64,000 bases of DNA from CAVRCA01 sp963719345 (lineage in GTDB: Bacteria > Pseudomonadota > Alphaproteobacteria > Acetobacterales > Acetobacteraceae): contig CAVRCA010000005.1 of NCBI GenBank assembly GCA_963719345.1, forward strand, positions 388,691 to 452,690, given 5' to 3'. The notes under the pieces were generated by a model. That model did no database searches and was not told where the DNA came from. It was given only the letters and a program-made list of their open reading frames with translations. This document shows, piece after piece, positions 1 through 7,848 of this stretch; the first letter of the stretch is position 1; the number at the start of each line of letters is the position of its first letter. The position numbers and the translations under genes are program-made.

Positions 1-642
1 CCCATCTCGCCCATGGTCGAGAGCATCTCGGCGCGCAGGTCGCTCTCGCTGTCGACCGGCGGCACCGGGAAGTAGCCGCCCTTCACGGTCGGCCGGTGGC
101 CCATGTTGCCTTCGGGGTAGTCCTTCAGCGATGCCCCCGGACCCTCCATGCTGTCGACCTGGAAAATCCCGTAGTTCGGCCCGGTGCCGAACTTGACGCT
201 GTCGAAGATGAAGAATTCCGCTTCGGGTCCGAAGTAGACGGCATCCCCGATGCCGCTGCTGTGGACGAAGGCTTCGGCCTTCTTCGCGGTGCTGCGCGGG
301 TCGCGGTTATAGGCCTGGCCGGTCGACGGCTCCATGATGTCGCAGATCAGGATCAGGCTCGGCTTGGCGGCGAACGGGTCCATCACCGCGGTCGACGGGT
401 CCGGCATCAGGATCATGTCGCTTTCGTTGATCGCCTTCCAACCGGCGATCGACGAGCCGTCGAACATGAAGCCGTCACGGAACACGTCGTCCTCGATCGT
501 CGAGACGTGCTGGGCGGTGTGCTGCCACTTGCCCCGGGGATCGGTGAACCGCAGGTCCACGTATTCGACCGAATGCTCCTGGATCAGCTCCATCACGTTG
601 CCCGCGCCGCCGCCGGCGCTGGAATCTGGCCTTCTTCGCCAT
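1..642 (-). CDS. glnA: Glutamine synthetase type I, N-terminal part (runs off window, one frameshift)
   Basis: Glutamine synthetase makes glutamine from glutamate, ammonia and ATP in the cytoplasm. The minus-strand translation shows the GSI N-terminal beta-grasp domain (MELIQEHSVEYVDLRF, FDGSSIAGW) and the start of the catalytic domain (FGPEAEFFIFD). The C-terminal part lies outside the window. The expected start ATG at 642 (MAKK) is out of frame with the rest: one extra G near 631 separates MAKK from PDSSAGGG, and deleting it restores a normal N-terminus. An internal ATG at 593 would also open the correct frame but would lose conserved residues. It lies 152 bases downstream of glnB and probably shares its transcript. 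The shift is likely a sequencing error. Confidence 0.9.
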
Positions 643-794
643 GCCTTATCCTCGTCCTCTGCGGTAGCCGCCGCACGCAGCGATTGCGGCGTACGGTCAC
701 GGCATACGAACAGGGCCGCCCAACGCGGCCCCTGGCGTGAGCGGCCCAGTCTAGTCCGATCTCGCCTCGGGCCGGAAGCGGTCTCGTCGCTGCC

Positions 795-1133
795 TCAGAT
801 CGCGTCTTCTCCCCGCTCGCCGGTACGGATGCGGACGACCTCCTCGACCGAGGTGATGAAGATCTTGCCGTCGCCGATGCGGCCGGTCCGGGCAGCGCCG
901 ACGATCGCCTCGACCGCCCGCTCCACCAGACCGTCCTCGCAGACGATCTCGATCTTCACCTTGGGCAGAAAGTCGACGACATATTCGGCGCCCCGATAGA
1001 GCTCGGTATGGCCCTTCTGCCGGCCGAAGCCCTTGGCCTCCACGACGGTAATGCCTTGCAGCCCCACCTCGTGCAGAGCCTCCTTCACCTCATCGAGCTT
1101 GAACGGCTTGATGACCGCCTCGATTTTCTTCAT
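795..1133 (-). CDS. glnB: Nitrogen regulatory protein P-II
   Basis: PII is the trimeric cytoplasmic signal protein that senses 2-oxoglutarate, ATP/ADP and uridylylation state and controls GlnE, NtrB and other targets. The protein is 112 residues, the normal length, starting MKKIEAVIKPFKLDEVKEAL. The T-loop carries the uridylylation site Tyr51 (ELYRGAEYVVDF) and the C-terminal GDGKIFITSVEEVVRIRTGE motif is intact. I chose the ATG at 1133; a longer in-frame extension exists but is not conserved PII sequence. It precedes glnA on the same strand, the classic alphaproteobacterial glnBA arrangement, and has a candidate sigma54 promoter about 84 bases upstream. GlnB rather than GlnK is inferred from linkage to glnA rather than amtB. 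Confidence 0.96.
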   Translation of the reverse strand: MKKIEAVIKPFKLDEVKEALHEVGLQGITVVEAKGFGRQKGHTELYRGAEYVVDFLPKVKIEIVCEDGLVERAVEAIVGAARTGRIGDGKIFITSVEEVVRIRTGERGEDAI

Positions 1134-1216
1134 TCGTCCAACAGCCCGGTCAACCGAGCGCTCCCATTGTCCTGGCTGCCCGATCGCGCAACGCGCAATC
1201 AGCAGCGCCGGAGGTT

Positions 1217-1232
1217 TGCACGTGGCGTGCCA
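1217..1232 (-). promoter_or_regulatory. Candidate sigma54 (RpoN) promoter of glnBA
   Basis: On the minus strand this reads TGGCACG-CCAC-GTGCA. It keeps the obligatory GG-N10-GC spacing and matches the consensus TGGCACG-N4-TTGC at all but one position (G for T). It ends about 84 bases before the glnB start. NtrC-activated sigma54 promoters are known in front of glnBA in related alphaproteobacteria. The match overlaps a short palindrome (CGTGGC-GT-GCCACG), so chance or a different binding site remains possible. Confidence 0.55.
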
Positions 1233-1396
1233 CGCGGCAACGTGCGACCCCGCAGCAGCGTCCCGGCGCCGCTCGCTCACGCGATGGGCGAAACCGGCCG
1301 GGCGGTTGCTTCAATTTTGCGCAAGTTGAACGGCGTCGGCATGGGACCCATACTGTTCTTCCCCCCAACGCCGCCCTCAACAGGAGAAGCCGGACG

Positions 1397-2599
1397 GTGA
1401 AGCGCGTCAACGCCTTGCTGGCGGCAACGGGTACGACCGTGTTTACCGTGATGTCGGCGCTTGCGCCGAGCACGACAGCGATCAATCTGGGCCAGGGTTT
1501 TCCGGACACCGACGGGCCGGCGGACATCATCAGGCGGCGGCCGACGCCCTGCCCGATGGGCGCAACCAGTACCCGCCAATGCCCGGGCTGCCCGAACTGC
1601 GCCACGCCGTCGCCGCGCCACAACGCGCGCTTCTACGGCCTCGACATCGACGCCGATGCGCGAGGTGGTGGTCACGTCGGGCGCGACCGAGGCGATCACC
1701 GCCTGCCTGATGGCGGTGCTCGATCCCGGTGACGAGGTCGTCGTCATCGAGCCGGTGTACGATACCTATCTGCCGGTGATCCGCATGCTCGGGGCCGTGC
1801 CGCGTATCGTGCGGCTGGCTCCGCCGGGGTGGGAACTGCCGCGCGACGAGCTCGCCGCCGCCTTCGGGCCGCGGACCAAGGCGATCCTGCTGAACTCGCC
1901 CATGAACCCGACCGGCAAGGTGTTCACCGCCGACGAGCTTGCCTTCATTGCCGAGCTGGTGCATGCGCATGACGCCTATGCGATCTGCGACGAGGTCTAC
2001 GAACACCTGGCGTTCGACGGGCGGCGTCATATTCCGCTGATGACGGTCCCCGGGCATGCGTCAGCGCACGATGCGCATCGGCAGCGCCGGAAAGACGTTT
2101 TCGCTGACCGGCTGGAAGGTCGGCTACATCACTGCCGCGCCGGCGGCCTTGCCGCCGTGGTCGCCAAGGCGCACCAGAACCTGACCTTCACGACCCCGCC
2201 GAACCTGCAGCGCGCGGTGGCGGTCGGGCTCGCCAAGGACGATGCGTATTTCCGCGGTCTCTCGACCGCGCTCGCAGCGCGACGCGACCGGCTCGCGGCC
2301 GGGTTGGAGGGCTCGGGATGACGGTCCTGCCGACGCAGGAACGTATTTCCTGACCGTCGATTTCTCCCCGCTGGGGTTCAACGGCGACGATGTCGCGTTC
2401 TGCCGCCACATCACCGAGGCGGCGCGCGTCACGGCCATCCCGGTCTCCGCCTTCTACGAGAACGATCCGCCGCGCCCATTATGCCCGCTTCGCCTTCTGC
2501 AAGCGTCCGGAGGTGCTCGACGAGGCGGTGGCACGGCTGACCGCGCATTTCGGCCGAGGGGACGGGGCCAAGTTGACGGCGGCGGCTCGATCGGCCTAA
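1397..2599 (+). pseudogene. Class I/II PLP-dependent aminotransferase, multiply frameshifted
   Basis: Pieces in all three frames assemble into one fold-type I aminotransferase of about 395 residues, resembling methionine/aspartate aminotransferases of the YbdL/kynurenine-aminotransferase type. Recognisable parts in order are INLGQGFPDTDGP, NQYPPMPGLPELR, EVVVTSGATEAITACLMAVL, LLNSPMNPTGKVF, ICDEVYEHLAFDG, the PLP-lysine region IGSAGKTFSLTGWKVGY, then FCKRPEVLDEAVARL. About eight shifts are needed (near 1531, 1618, 1655, 2056, 2137, 2318, 2338 and 2478). Every catalytic motif is preserved once frames are joined, which argues for sequencing indels over true decay. It opens 264 bases upstream-divergent from glnB and ends just before tRNA-His. 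Confidence 0.82.
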
Positions 2600-2614
2600 A
2601 GCGCCGCACCGGAT

Positions 2615-2691
2615 GGCGGGTATAGCTCAGTTGGTAGAGCGCCAGGTTGTGGTCTTGGATGTCACGGGTTCGAGTCCCGTTACTCGCCCCA
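2615..2691 (+). tRNA. tRNA-His (anticodon GTG)
   Basis: A complete cloverleaf can be folded. The acceptor stem GCGGGTA pairs with TACTCGC, the D-arm contains AGCTCAGTTGGTAGAGC, the anticodon stem CCAGG/CTTGG closes the loop TTGTGGT with GTG at 2649-2651, and the T-arm is ACGGGTTCGAGTCCCGT. The extra G(-1) at 2615 opposite C73, the hallmark of tRNA-His, is encoded. The 3' CCA is encoded at 2689-2691. Confidence 0.97.
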
Positions 2692-2706
2692 TTTTTCTCC
2701 CGCTAG

Positions 2707-2728
2707 CCGCTCTTATTCATCGCATGCC
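2707..2728 (+). repeat. Left terminal inverted repeat of the IS1380-type element
   Basis: Starts CCGCTCTTATTCATCGCA. Fourteen of the first eighteen bases match the reverse complement of the right end at 4300-4321. Confidence 0.6.
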
Positions 2729-2828
2729 AGGGATTCGGCTGGCGGGTGTCGCGTAAGCTGCTGATCGCGTTTACGGATTGGGTGTTGAGACCGATCCATC
2801 CACCTGATCATTCCGAGCCACACCCGCC

Positions 2829-4172
2829 ATGCCTGATGATACAATTGAGGCGTTCGGCTTTCCAGCCGTCGGACGCAAGAAAGTCGCCGCCGCTTTTGAC
2901 GGTGGACGCATCACCTCGGACGGCGGGGTCATGCTGCTGGCAGCCGCTGAGCGCCGCCTAAGGATTGCCCAGCATCTCGCGGAGCTGATCACCGACCCGC
3001 GCAATCCGCTGTTTGTCACGCACAGCGTCGCCGACATCCTGCGCGCCCGCATGCTTGCCATTGCCTGCGGCTACGAGGACGCCGACGATCTCGATCATCT
3101 GCGCACCGATCCGGGCTTCAAGCTGGCCTGCGGACGCCTGCCGGACACTGGCCGCGACCTGTGCTCGCAGCCGACGGTATCGCGTTGGGAGAACGCACCC
3201 AACTTGCGCGACGTCGTGCGCCTGACCTACGCCATGATCGACATCTACTGCGCCAGCTATCGCCGCCCCCCCGCCGCCGTCACGCTGGATATCGACGACA
3301 CCGTCGATGTTGTGCACGGGCATCAGCAGCTCTCCTTGTTCAACGCGCATTACGACGAACGCTGCTTCCTGCCGATCCACGTCTATGACACCGCTACGTC
3401 GCGTCCGGTGACGGTGCTGCTGCGGCCAGGCAAGACGCCGTCCGGGCAGGAAGTGCGCGGTCATGTTCGCCGCCTGGTGCGCCGCATCCGAATGCATTGG
3501 CCGATGACGCGCCTGACCATCCGCGGCGATGGCCACTACGCCCGGCCTGAGGTGATGGCGTGGTGCGAAGCCAATGCGGTGGACTTCATCTTCGGCCTGG
3601 CGGGCAATGCCGTGCTGAGCCGCTTGGTCGAGGCATCCGCCGACGATGTCCGGGTCCGCCGCGCCGAAGCGGCGGCGCCCGTGCTGCGCCGCTACACGGA
3701 AACCCGCTACGGTGCCAAATCCTGGATGCACGAGCGGCGGGTGGCCGCCAGGATCGAAGCCAGCACGCAAGGTTTGGACATCCGCTTCGTGGTGACCAAT
3801 CTGGCAAACGGCAGCGCCGAATGGCTCTACGACACGCTCTACTGCGCGCGCGGGCAGGCCGAGAACCTGATCAAGCTGCACAAGAGCCAACTCGCCTCGG
3901 ACCGCACCTCCTGTCGCTCGGCGCTCGCCAATCAGGTGCGCCTCGTGCTGCACACCGCTGCCTACTGGCTGATGCTGACGGTGCGCGACGCCATCCCAAG
4001 ACAGCAAGCGCTGACGACTGCCGAGTTCACCACCTTGCGGATGCGCCTGATCAAGGTCGCAGCTCGTATCACCGAGACCGCGACACGGGTCCGCATTGCC
4101 CTTGCTGCAGCCTGCCCCGAAGCAGCCCTGTTCCGCGGCATCGCACTCAGCTTCCAGCCTGCCGGACCGTGA
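2829..4172 (+). CDS. IS1380 family transposase
   Basis: This 447-residue protein has the IS1380/DDE architecture. The N-terminal FDGGRITSDGGVMLL is a family signature, followed by DADDLDHLRTDPGFKL, QPTVSRWEN, the first catalytic Asp region TLDIDDTVDVVHG, the second Asp region LTIRGDGHYARPEV, and a C-terminal YCARGQAENLIKLHK containing the expected Glu. It catalyses cut-and-paste movement of the surrounding element. The reading frame is intact, so the copy could be active. The start ATG is 122 bases inside the left end. Unlike several neighbouring genes it has no frameshift. Confidence 0.93.
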   Translation: MPDDTIEAFGFPAVGRKKVAAAFDGGRITSDGGVMLLAAAERRLRIAQHLAELITDPRNPLFVTHSVADILRARMLAIACGYEDADDLDHLRTDPGFKLACGRLPDTGRDLCSQPTVSRWENAPNLRDVVRLTYAMIDIYCASYRRPPAAVTLDIDDTVDVVHGHQQLSLFNAHYDERCFLPIHVYDTATSRPVTVLLRPGKTPSGQEVRGHVRRLVRRIRMHWPMTRLTIRGDGHYARPEVMAWCEANAVDFIFGLAGNAVLSRLVEASADDVRVRRAEAAAPVLRRYTETRYGAKSWMHERRVAARIEASTQGLDIRFVVTNLANGSAEWLYDTLYCARGQAENLIKLHKSQLASDRTSCRSALANQVRLVLHTAAYWLMLTVRDAIPRQQALTTAEFTTLRMRLIKVAARITETATRVRIALAAACPEAALFRGIALSFQPAGP

Positions 4173-4299
4173 TCCACGGGGCGAGCGCCCCCGACATCTG
4201 CCGATCGTGCAACTCCAACGCCCATCACATCCGGACCGAAACAGCGACGCAACAGGCGCCAAAACCGCCGCGTCCCCGGCTCAGCCAGCAAGAAAAGCG

Positions 4300-4321
4300 T
4301 CAGTGCGGTGAATAGGATGGG
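4300..4321 (-). repeat. Right terminal inverted repeat of the IS1380-type element
   Basis: Read on the minus strand it starts CCCATCCTATTCACCGCA and pairs with the left end at 2707-2728. Its AGGATGG lies about 7 bases before the mobA ATG and could act as a ribosome-binding site for that gene. Confidence 0.6.
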
Positions 4322-4325
4322 CTAG

Positions 4326-4908
4326 ATGTCTGCCGTCGCTGGCCTGGTGCTTGCCGGCGGCCGGGCGACCCGGATGGGCGGTGGCGACAAGCCCCTGCTC
4401 GAGGTCGGCGGAACGTCGAATTCTGGCGCGCATCCTCGCCGTGTTGCGGCCCGAGGTGGGTTCTTTCGCGATCAGCGCCAACGGCGACCCCGCCCGTTTC
4501 GCGCGCTTCGGGTGCCCGGTGCTGGACGACGGCCTGTTTGCGGGCGAGGGGCCACTGGCCGGGCTGCTTGCCGGCCTCGACTGGGCGGCTGCACTCGGGG
4601 CCGAGCTGCTGCTGAGCGTCCCGGGCGATACGCCGTTCCTGCCCTGCGGCCTGCTGACGGCGCTGTCACCCGCGCCGGCCTGGGCAGCGCGCGAGGGGCG
4701 GGTGCATCCGCTGGTGGCGCTGTGGCCGGTCGGGGTCCGGCATGCGCTGCGCCCGATGCTGGCCAGGCCCGGATCTCGATCCATCCAGGCCTTTGGCCAC
4801 TCGATCGGCATGCGCGAGGCATGGTTCCCGGATGGTCCGACCGATCCGTTCCTGAACGTCAATACGCCCGCCGACCTTGCCGCCGCGTGCGCGATCCGCC
4901 GGGGCTGA
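4326..4908 (+). CDS. mobA: Molybdenum cofactor guanylyltransferase MobA (one frameshift)
   Basis: MobA transfers GMP from GTP to molybdopterin to form the bis-MGD cofactor. The N-terminus AGLVLAGGRATRMGGGDKPL is the nucleotidyltransferase signature with the conserved Gly-rich loop and Lys. After a one-base shift near 4419 the protein continues through LDDGLFAGEGPLAGLLAGL, ELLLSVPGDTPFLP (metal-binding Asp), HPLVALWPV and the C-terminal FLNVNTPADLAAA. The joined length of about 193 residues is normal for MobA. The ATG follows the right CTAG duplication of the IS directly, so the native leader was displaced. It converges with the GT61 gene, with four bases between stops. The shift is probably a sequencing indel. 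Confidence 0.85.
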
Positions 4909-4912
4909 TCGG

Positions 4913-6125
4913 TCAGGCCGCGAGCAACGTCTCGATCTCGTCGATGCGCGCCTCCACGGCGCCGAGATCGACGTCCCAGGCGCGAACCAGGGGCGGCTCC
5001 TCACCGTGGTTCGGAAACGCATCCGCCCAGTGCAGCAGGCCGCAATTGTCGGCCAGCGCACGGAAGCAGGAATTGTCGTAGTCCCGCGGCAACAGCTCGT
5101 AGACGAACGTCCCGGGCGGGGAAAACAGGATGTTTGTCAGTCCCGCACCGTGCGGTCCGACGATGAGCCGGGCGTGGCGGAACGTGTCGGCCTGTTCGGC
5201 AAAGGACAGCGTGCTGGGGACGACGATGCGGAACCCACGCCGTTGCAGCCGGGTGATCAGCTCCGACTTGCTCCGCATCGGACGCGCCCAGGCGTCGATG
5301 CGCGCCACGTAGATGCGCCCGTTCTGGGCCTGGCGGAGCGGCACCCGGTCGCGCAGAGCGGCGTAGGCCTGTGCGATAGCCGGGGAGACGCCGAACGCCG
5401 CACCGCCACTCAGAAAATCGCTGAATATGGCCCGCGGCAGGCGAACGCGCTGCCCCGGGCCGACTTCGAGGCGCGGGATAGCCGCCCATCCCAGCATGGC
5501 CAGCGAGTTCCTCCTGCCATTGGGTCAGCGCGGGCAGGGCGAGGCGCACGGCAGCGCCCGCGTGCTGCCGCATGCCGGTGTCGATGGCGGGCAGGGCCTG
5601 CAGCATCCAGTGGTAGTAGTTTCGCGGCACCGCGTTGCAGCCGATCACCACCGGGGCGGGGTCGGCCGTCGTGCCCGGGCATCGGGTGTCGGCGTCAAGT
5701 TCCGCCAGCATCTCCTCGGTAAACAGGTAGCAGGTCTCGGCAATGCGGGAGCCGCCGGCGAGCAGCGCCATGGTCCGGCCGTCCAGCACGACATTGCGCA
5801 GGTTCCATTGCCGCAGGGGATGCCGTGTCGGGGACCAAGTGGCGAACGGGTTCCGATCCGGCCGGCGCAGGCGGTCAGCCAAGCCCGCACTCGGCGATGT
5901 CAAGGACTGATCGCCCGGATCAATGATCATGCTCGGTCTGGCCGCACGGGCGATCGGCACGTCCGCCGCCCTTGGCCACCGCCATCTCGTCCGGGCGGCT
6001 CGGGCGATCCGGCGCAGGCCGGGGATCGCCCAGGCCAGCGGCGCAGCCGCGCGCCAGGGCGGCAGGCGGTTCAAGACGTCCAACGGGTGACGGCTCCCTT
6101 CCCGGCCGTGGCAGAACGATTGCAA
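4913..6125 (-). CDS. GT61-family (DUF563) glycosyltransferase (one frameshift)
   Basis: The C-terminal part shows the DUF563/GT61 signature: SKSELITRLQRRGFRIV, SFAEQADTFRHARLIVGPHG and AGLTNILFSPPGTFVYEL. The upstream part has the usual CNAVPRNYYHWMLQALPAID segment. The two halves join after a one-base shift at about 5498-5503 (QEELA to MLGWAAIPRLEV), giving roughly 400 residues. Bacterial members add sugars to surface glycans in the cytosol or at the membrane; the donor and acceptor are unknown. The 5' end is uncertain: I give the longest frame from 6125, but a TTG near 6090 (LDVLNRLPPWR) preceded by GGGAG is plausible. It faces the ABC binding-protein gene divergently. Confidence 0.8.
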
Positions 6126-6161
6126 GCTATACGCAATCGGGCGAGACAGGGAGCAGCTTGC

Positions 6162-7019
6162 ATGACCAGCGGGTTCAGTCGAGGCAGGTTCGGCCGGCGT
6201 GGGTTGGCGGGCGCCGTTGTGCTACCCGCTGCCGCGATGACGGTCGGCGCTCACGCCCAGGGTAGCGGCGAGACGACGTTCGATCGCGTCCAGCGCACGA
6301 AGATCCTGCGCATCGCCGCCCTGCCCGGCGAGCTGCCCTATTTTCAGAAGGACCTCGCCAGCGGCGAGTGGGGCGGCGCGGCGATCGAGATGGCCAAGGA
6401 CATCGCCCGCGTGTTCGACGCCAAGCTCGAATACGTGGAGTCGACCTACGGCAATTCGGTGCTGGATCTGCAAGCGAACAAGGTTGATCTCGCCTTCGCG
6501 CTCAATCCGACGCCGCAACGTGCCCTAGCCATCGGCTTTACCCATCCGATGATCATCCATCCGTTCGGTTGCCTCGCCAGGCACGGGCTGGAGCCGAAGA
6601 CATGGGACGATCTCAACCGGCCGGAGATCCGCATCGCGGTCGATCTTGGGTCCTTGCACGAGACGGTGGCGCGACGATTTGCGCCGAAAGCCCAGACCAT
6701 CGGCTTCAAGACGCGCGACGAGTGCACGTTGGCGCTGCAGTCGGGGCACGTCGATGCGCATGTCCAGGCGGCGATCCTCGGCCTCTCGACGATCGGCAAG
6801 AACCCGGCGATGGGGCCGTACTACCTGCTCACCGGGCCGCTGGTCGCGCTGCCCAGCAATCTCGGCGTGCGGCGGGAAACCGACACCCGTTTCGTCGACG
6901 TGCTGAATGCCTGGCTCGACTTCAACCGCGGCCTCGGCCAGATCCGTGAGTGGCTGCTCAACGGCCTCGCGCTGGTCGGCGTGCAGCGCGACCAGATCCC
7001 CTCGCAGCTGACGTTCTGA
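6162..7019 (+). CDS. Amino-acid ABC transporter substrate-binding protein
   Basis: A 285-residue periplasmic binding protein of SBP family 3. It begins with a twin-arginine-like export signal (RGRFGRRGLAGAVVLPAAA) ending at AHAQ. The mature part has LRIAALPGELPYFQ, GAAIEMAKDIARVFDAKLEY, NSVLDLQANKVDLAFALNPT and WDDLNRPEIRIAVDLGSLHE, typical of polar amino-acid receptors. The ATG at 6162 is preceded by GGGAG at about nine bases. A long open frame continues upstream but overlaps the divergent glycosyltransferase and has no family similarity. It precedes an HisM-type permease by 24 bases. No ATPase is adjacent, so the system needs one from elsewhere. Confidence 0.9.
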   Translation: MTSGFSRGRFGRRGLAGAVVLPAAAMTVGAHAQGSGETTFDRVQRTKILRIAALPGELPYFQKDLASGEWGGAAIEMAKDIARVFDAKLEYVESTYGNSVLDLQANKVDLAFALNPTPQRALAIGFTHPMIIHPFGCLARHGLEPKTWDDLNRPEIRIAVDLGSLHETVARRFAPKAQTIGFKTRDECTLALQSGHVDAHVQAAILGLSTIGKNPAMGPYYLLTGPLVALPSNLGVRRETDTRFVDVLNAWLDFNRGLGQIREWLLNGLALVGVQRDQIPSQLTF

Positions 7020-7043
7020 CGCGAGCCGGCCCGGACGCCCCGG

Positions 7044-7709
7044 ATGGGCTACCAATGGAGCTTCGGCTTCCTCCTCCGCTACGCCCCCCTGTTCTGGCAC
7101 GGCGTGCTCGTCACCTTGGCCTATACGGTGGGAACCGTGGCACTTGGACTGCTGATCGGTCTGCTGATCGGGCTTGGCCGGCTGTCTCGGTCGCGGCTGC
7201 TGAACGCGCCGCTGGTCGGCCTGGTCGAGATTTTTCGCTGCACGCCGCTGCTGGTGCAGATCGTCTGGTTCTATTACGCGCTGCCGGTCATTCTCAACGT
7301 GCAGATCCCGGCGACGGTCGCAGCCGTCGCGGTGCTGTCGCTCTACACCGGCGCTTTCTACGCCGAGATCTTCCGCGCCGGGATCGTCTCGATCGAGGCG
7401 GGCCAGTGGGACGCCGCGCGTGCGCTCGGCCTGTCGCGCTGGCGTATGATGCGGCTCGTCATATTGCCGCAGGCAATGCGGCGGATGGTGCCGCCGTTCA
7501 TGAACCAGTCGATCATCCAGCTCAAGAACACCTCGCTGGTTTCGACGATCGCGGTGCCCGACCTGCTCTATCAGGGCACGCTGATCACCGCCGACACCTA
7601 CCGGCCATTGGAAGTGTACACCGTGGTCGCGCTGATCTACTTCGTGCTGCTGTTTCCGGCGACCTTGCTGGCGCAGGCATACGAGCGGCGGCTCGCAAGC
7701 GGGCGCTGA
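7044..7709 (+). CDS. Amino-acid ABC transporter permease (HisM/GlnP type)
   Basis: A 221-residue inner-membrane protein with about five hydrophobic segments. The N-terminal WHGVLVTLAYTVGTVALGLL is typical of the HEQRo-type polar amino-acid permeases. The cytoplasmic ATPase-coupling loop is present as EAGQWDAARALGLSRWRMMR followed by the expected proline (LPQAM). EIFRCTPLLVQIVWFYYALP is the conserved central motif. It lies 24 bases after the binding-protein gene and presumably forms one transporter with it. The next gene is an unrelated phosphatase, so the transport operon ends here without an ATP-binding subunit. Confidence 0.92.
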   Translation: MGYQWSFGFLLRYAPLFWHGVLVTLAYTVGTVALGLLIGLLIGLGRLSRSRLLNAPLVGLVEIFRCTPLLVQIVWFYYALPVILNVQIPATVAAVAVLSLYTGAFYAEIFRAGIVSIEAGQWDAARALGLSRWRMMRLVILPQAMRRMVPPFMNQSIIQLKNTSLVSTIAVPDLLYQGTLITADTYRPLEVYTVVALIYFVLLFPATLLAQAYERRLASGR

Positions 7710-7848
7710 CGCCGCGCCGGCCGCTTCTTCACTCAACGGTCATGCTGCCCGGATTGCCTGCCTTCCCAGGTCGACTATGAGTTCGCCACCAATGCGTTTC
7801 CCTCTCGGGATAGTTGGGCGCGGGTTGGTTAGGGACCAGGAACCGTAC

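Larger units (their letters stand above)
2707..4321 (+). mobile_element. IS1380-family insertion sequence, about 1.6 kb
   Basis: The element carries a single transposase gene and is bounded by imperfect inverted ends, CC..TC.TATTCA.CGCA. It is flanked on both sides by the tetranucleotide CTAG (2703-2706 and 4322-4325), consistent with a 4-bp target duplication. About 1615 bp is within the size range of IS1380-family elements. It sits between tRNA-His and mobA, and the right-hand CTAG abuts the mobA ATG. The boundaries are inferred from the repeats and could be off by a few bases because CTAG is itself palindromic. Confidence 0.72.

Noticed and set aside
5427..6161. Upstream extension of the amino-acid binding protein
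   Set aside because: It is antisense to the GT61 gene; a signal peptide and ribosome-binding site place the start at 6162.
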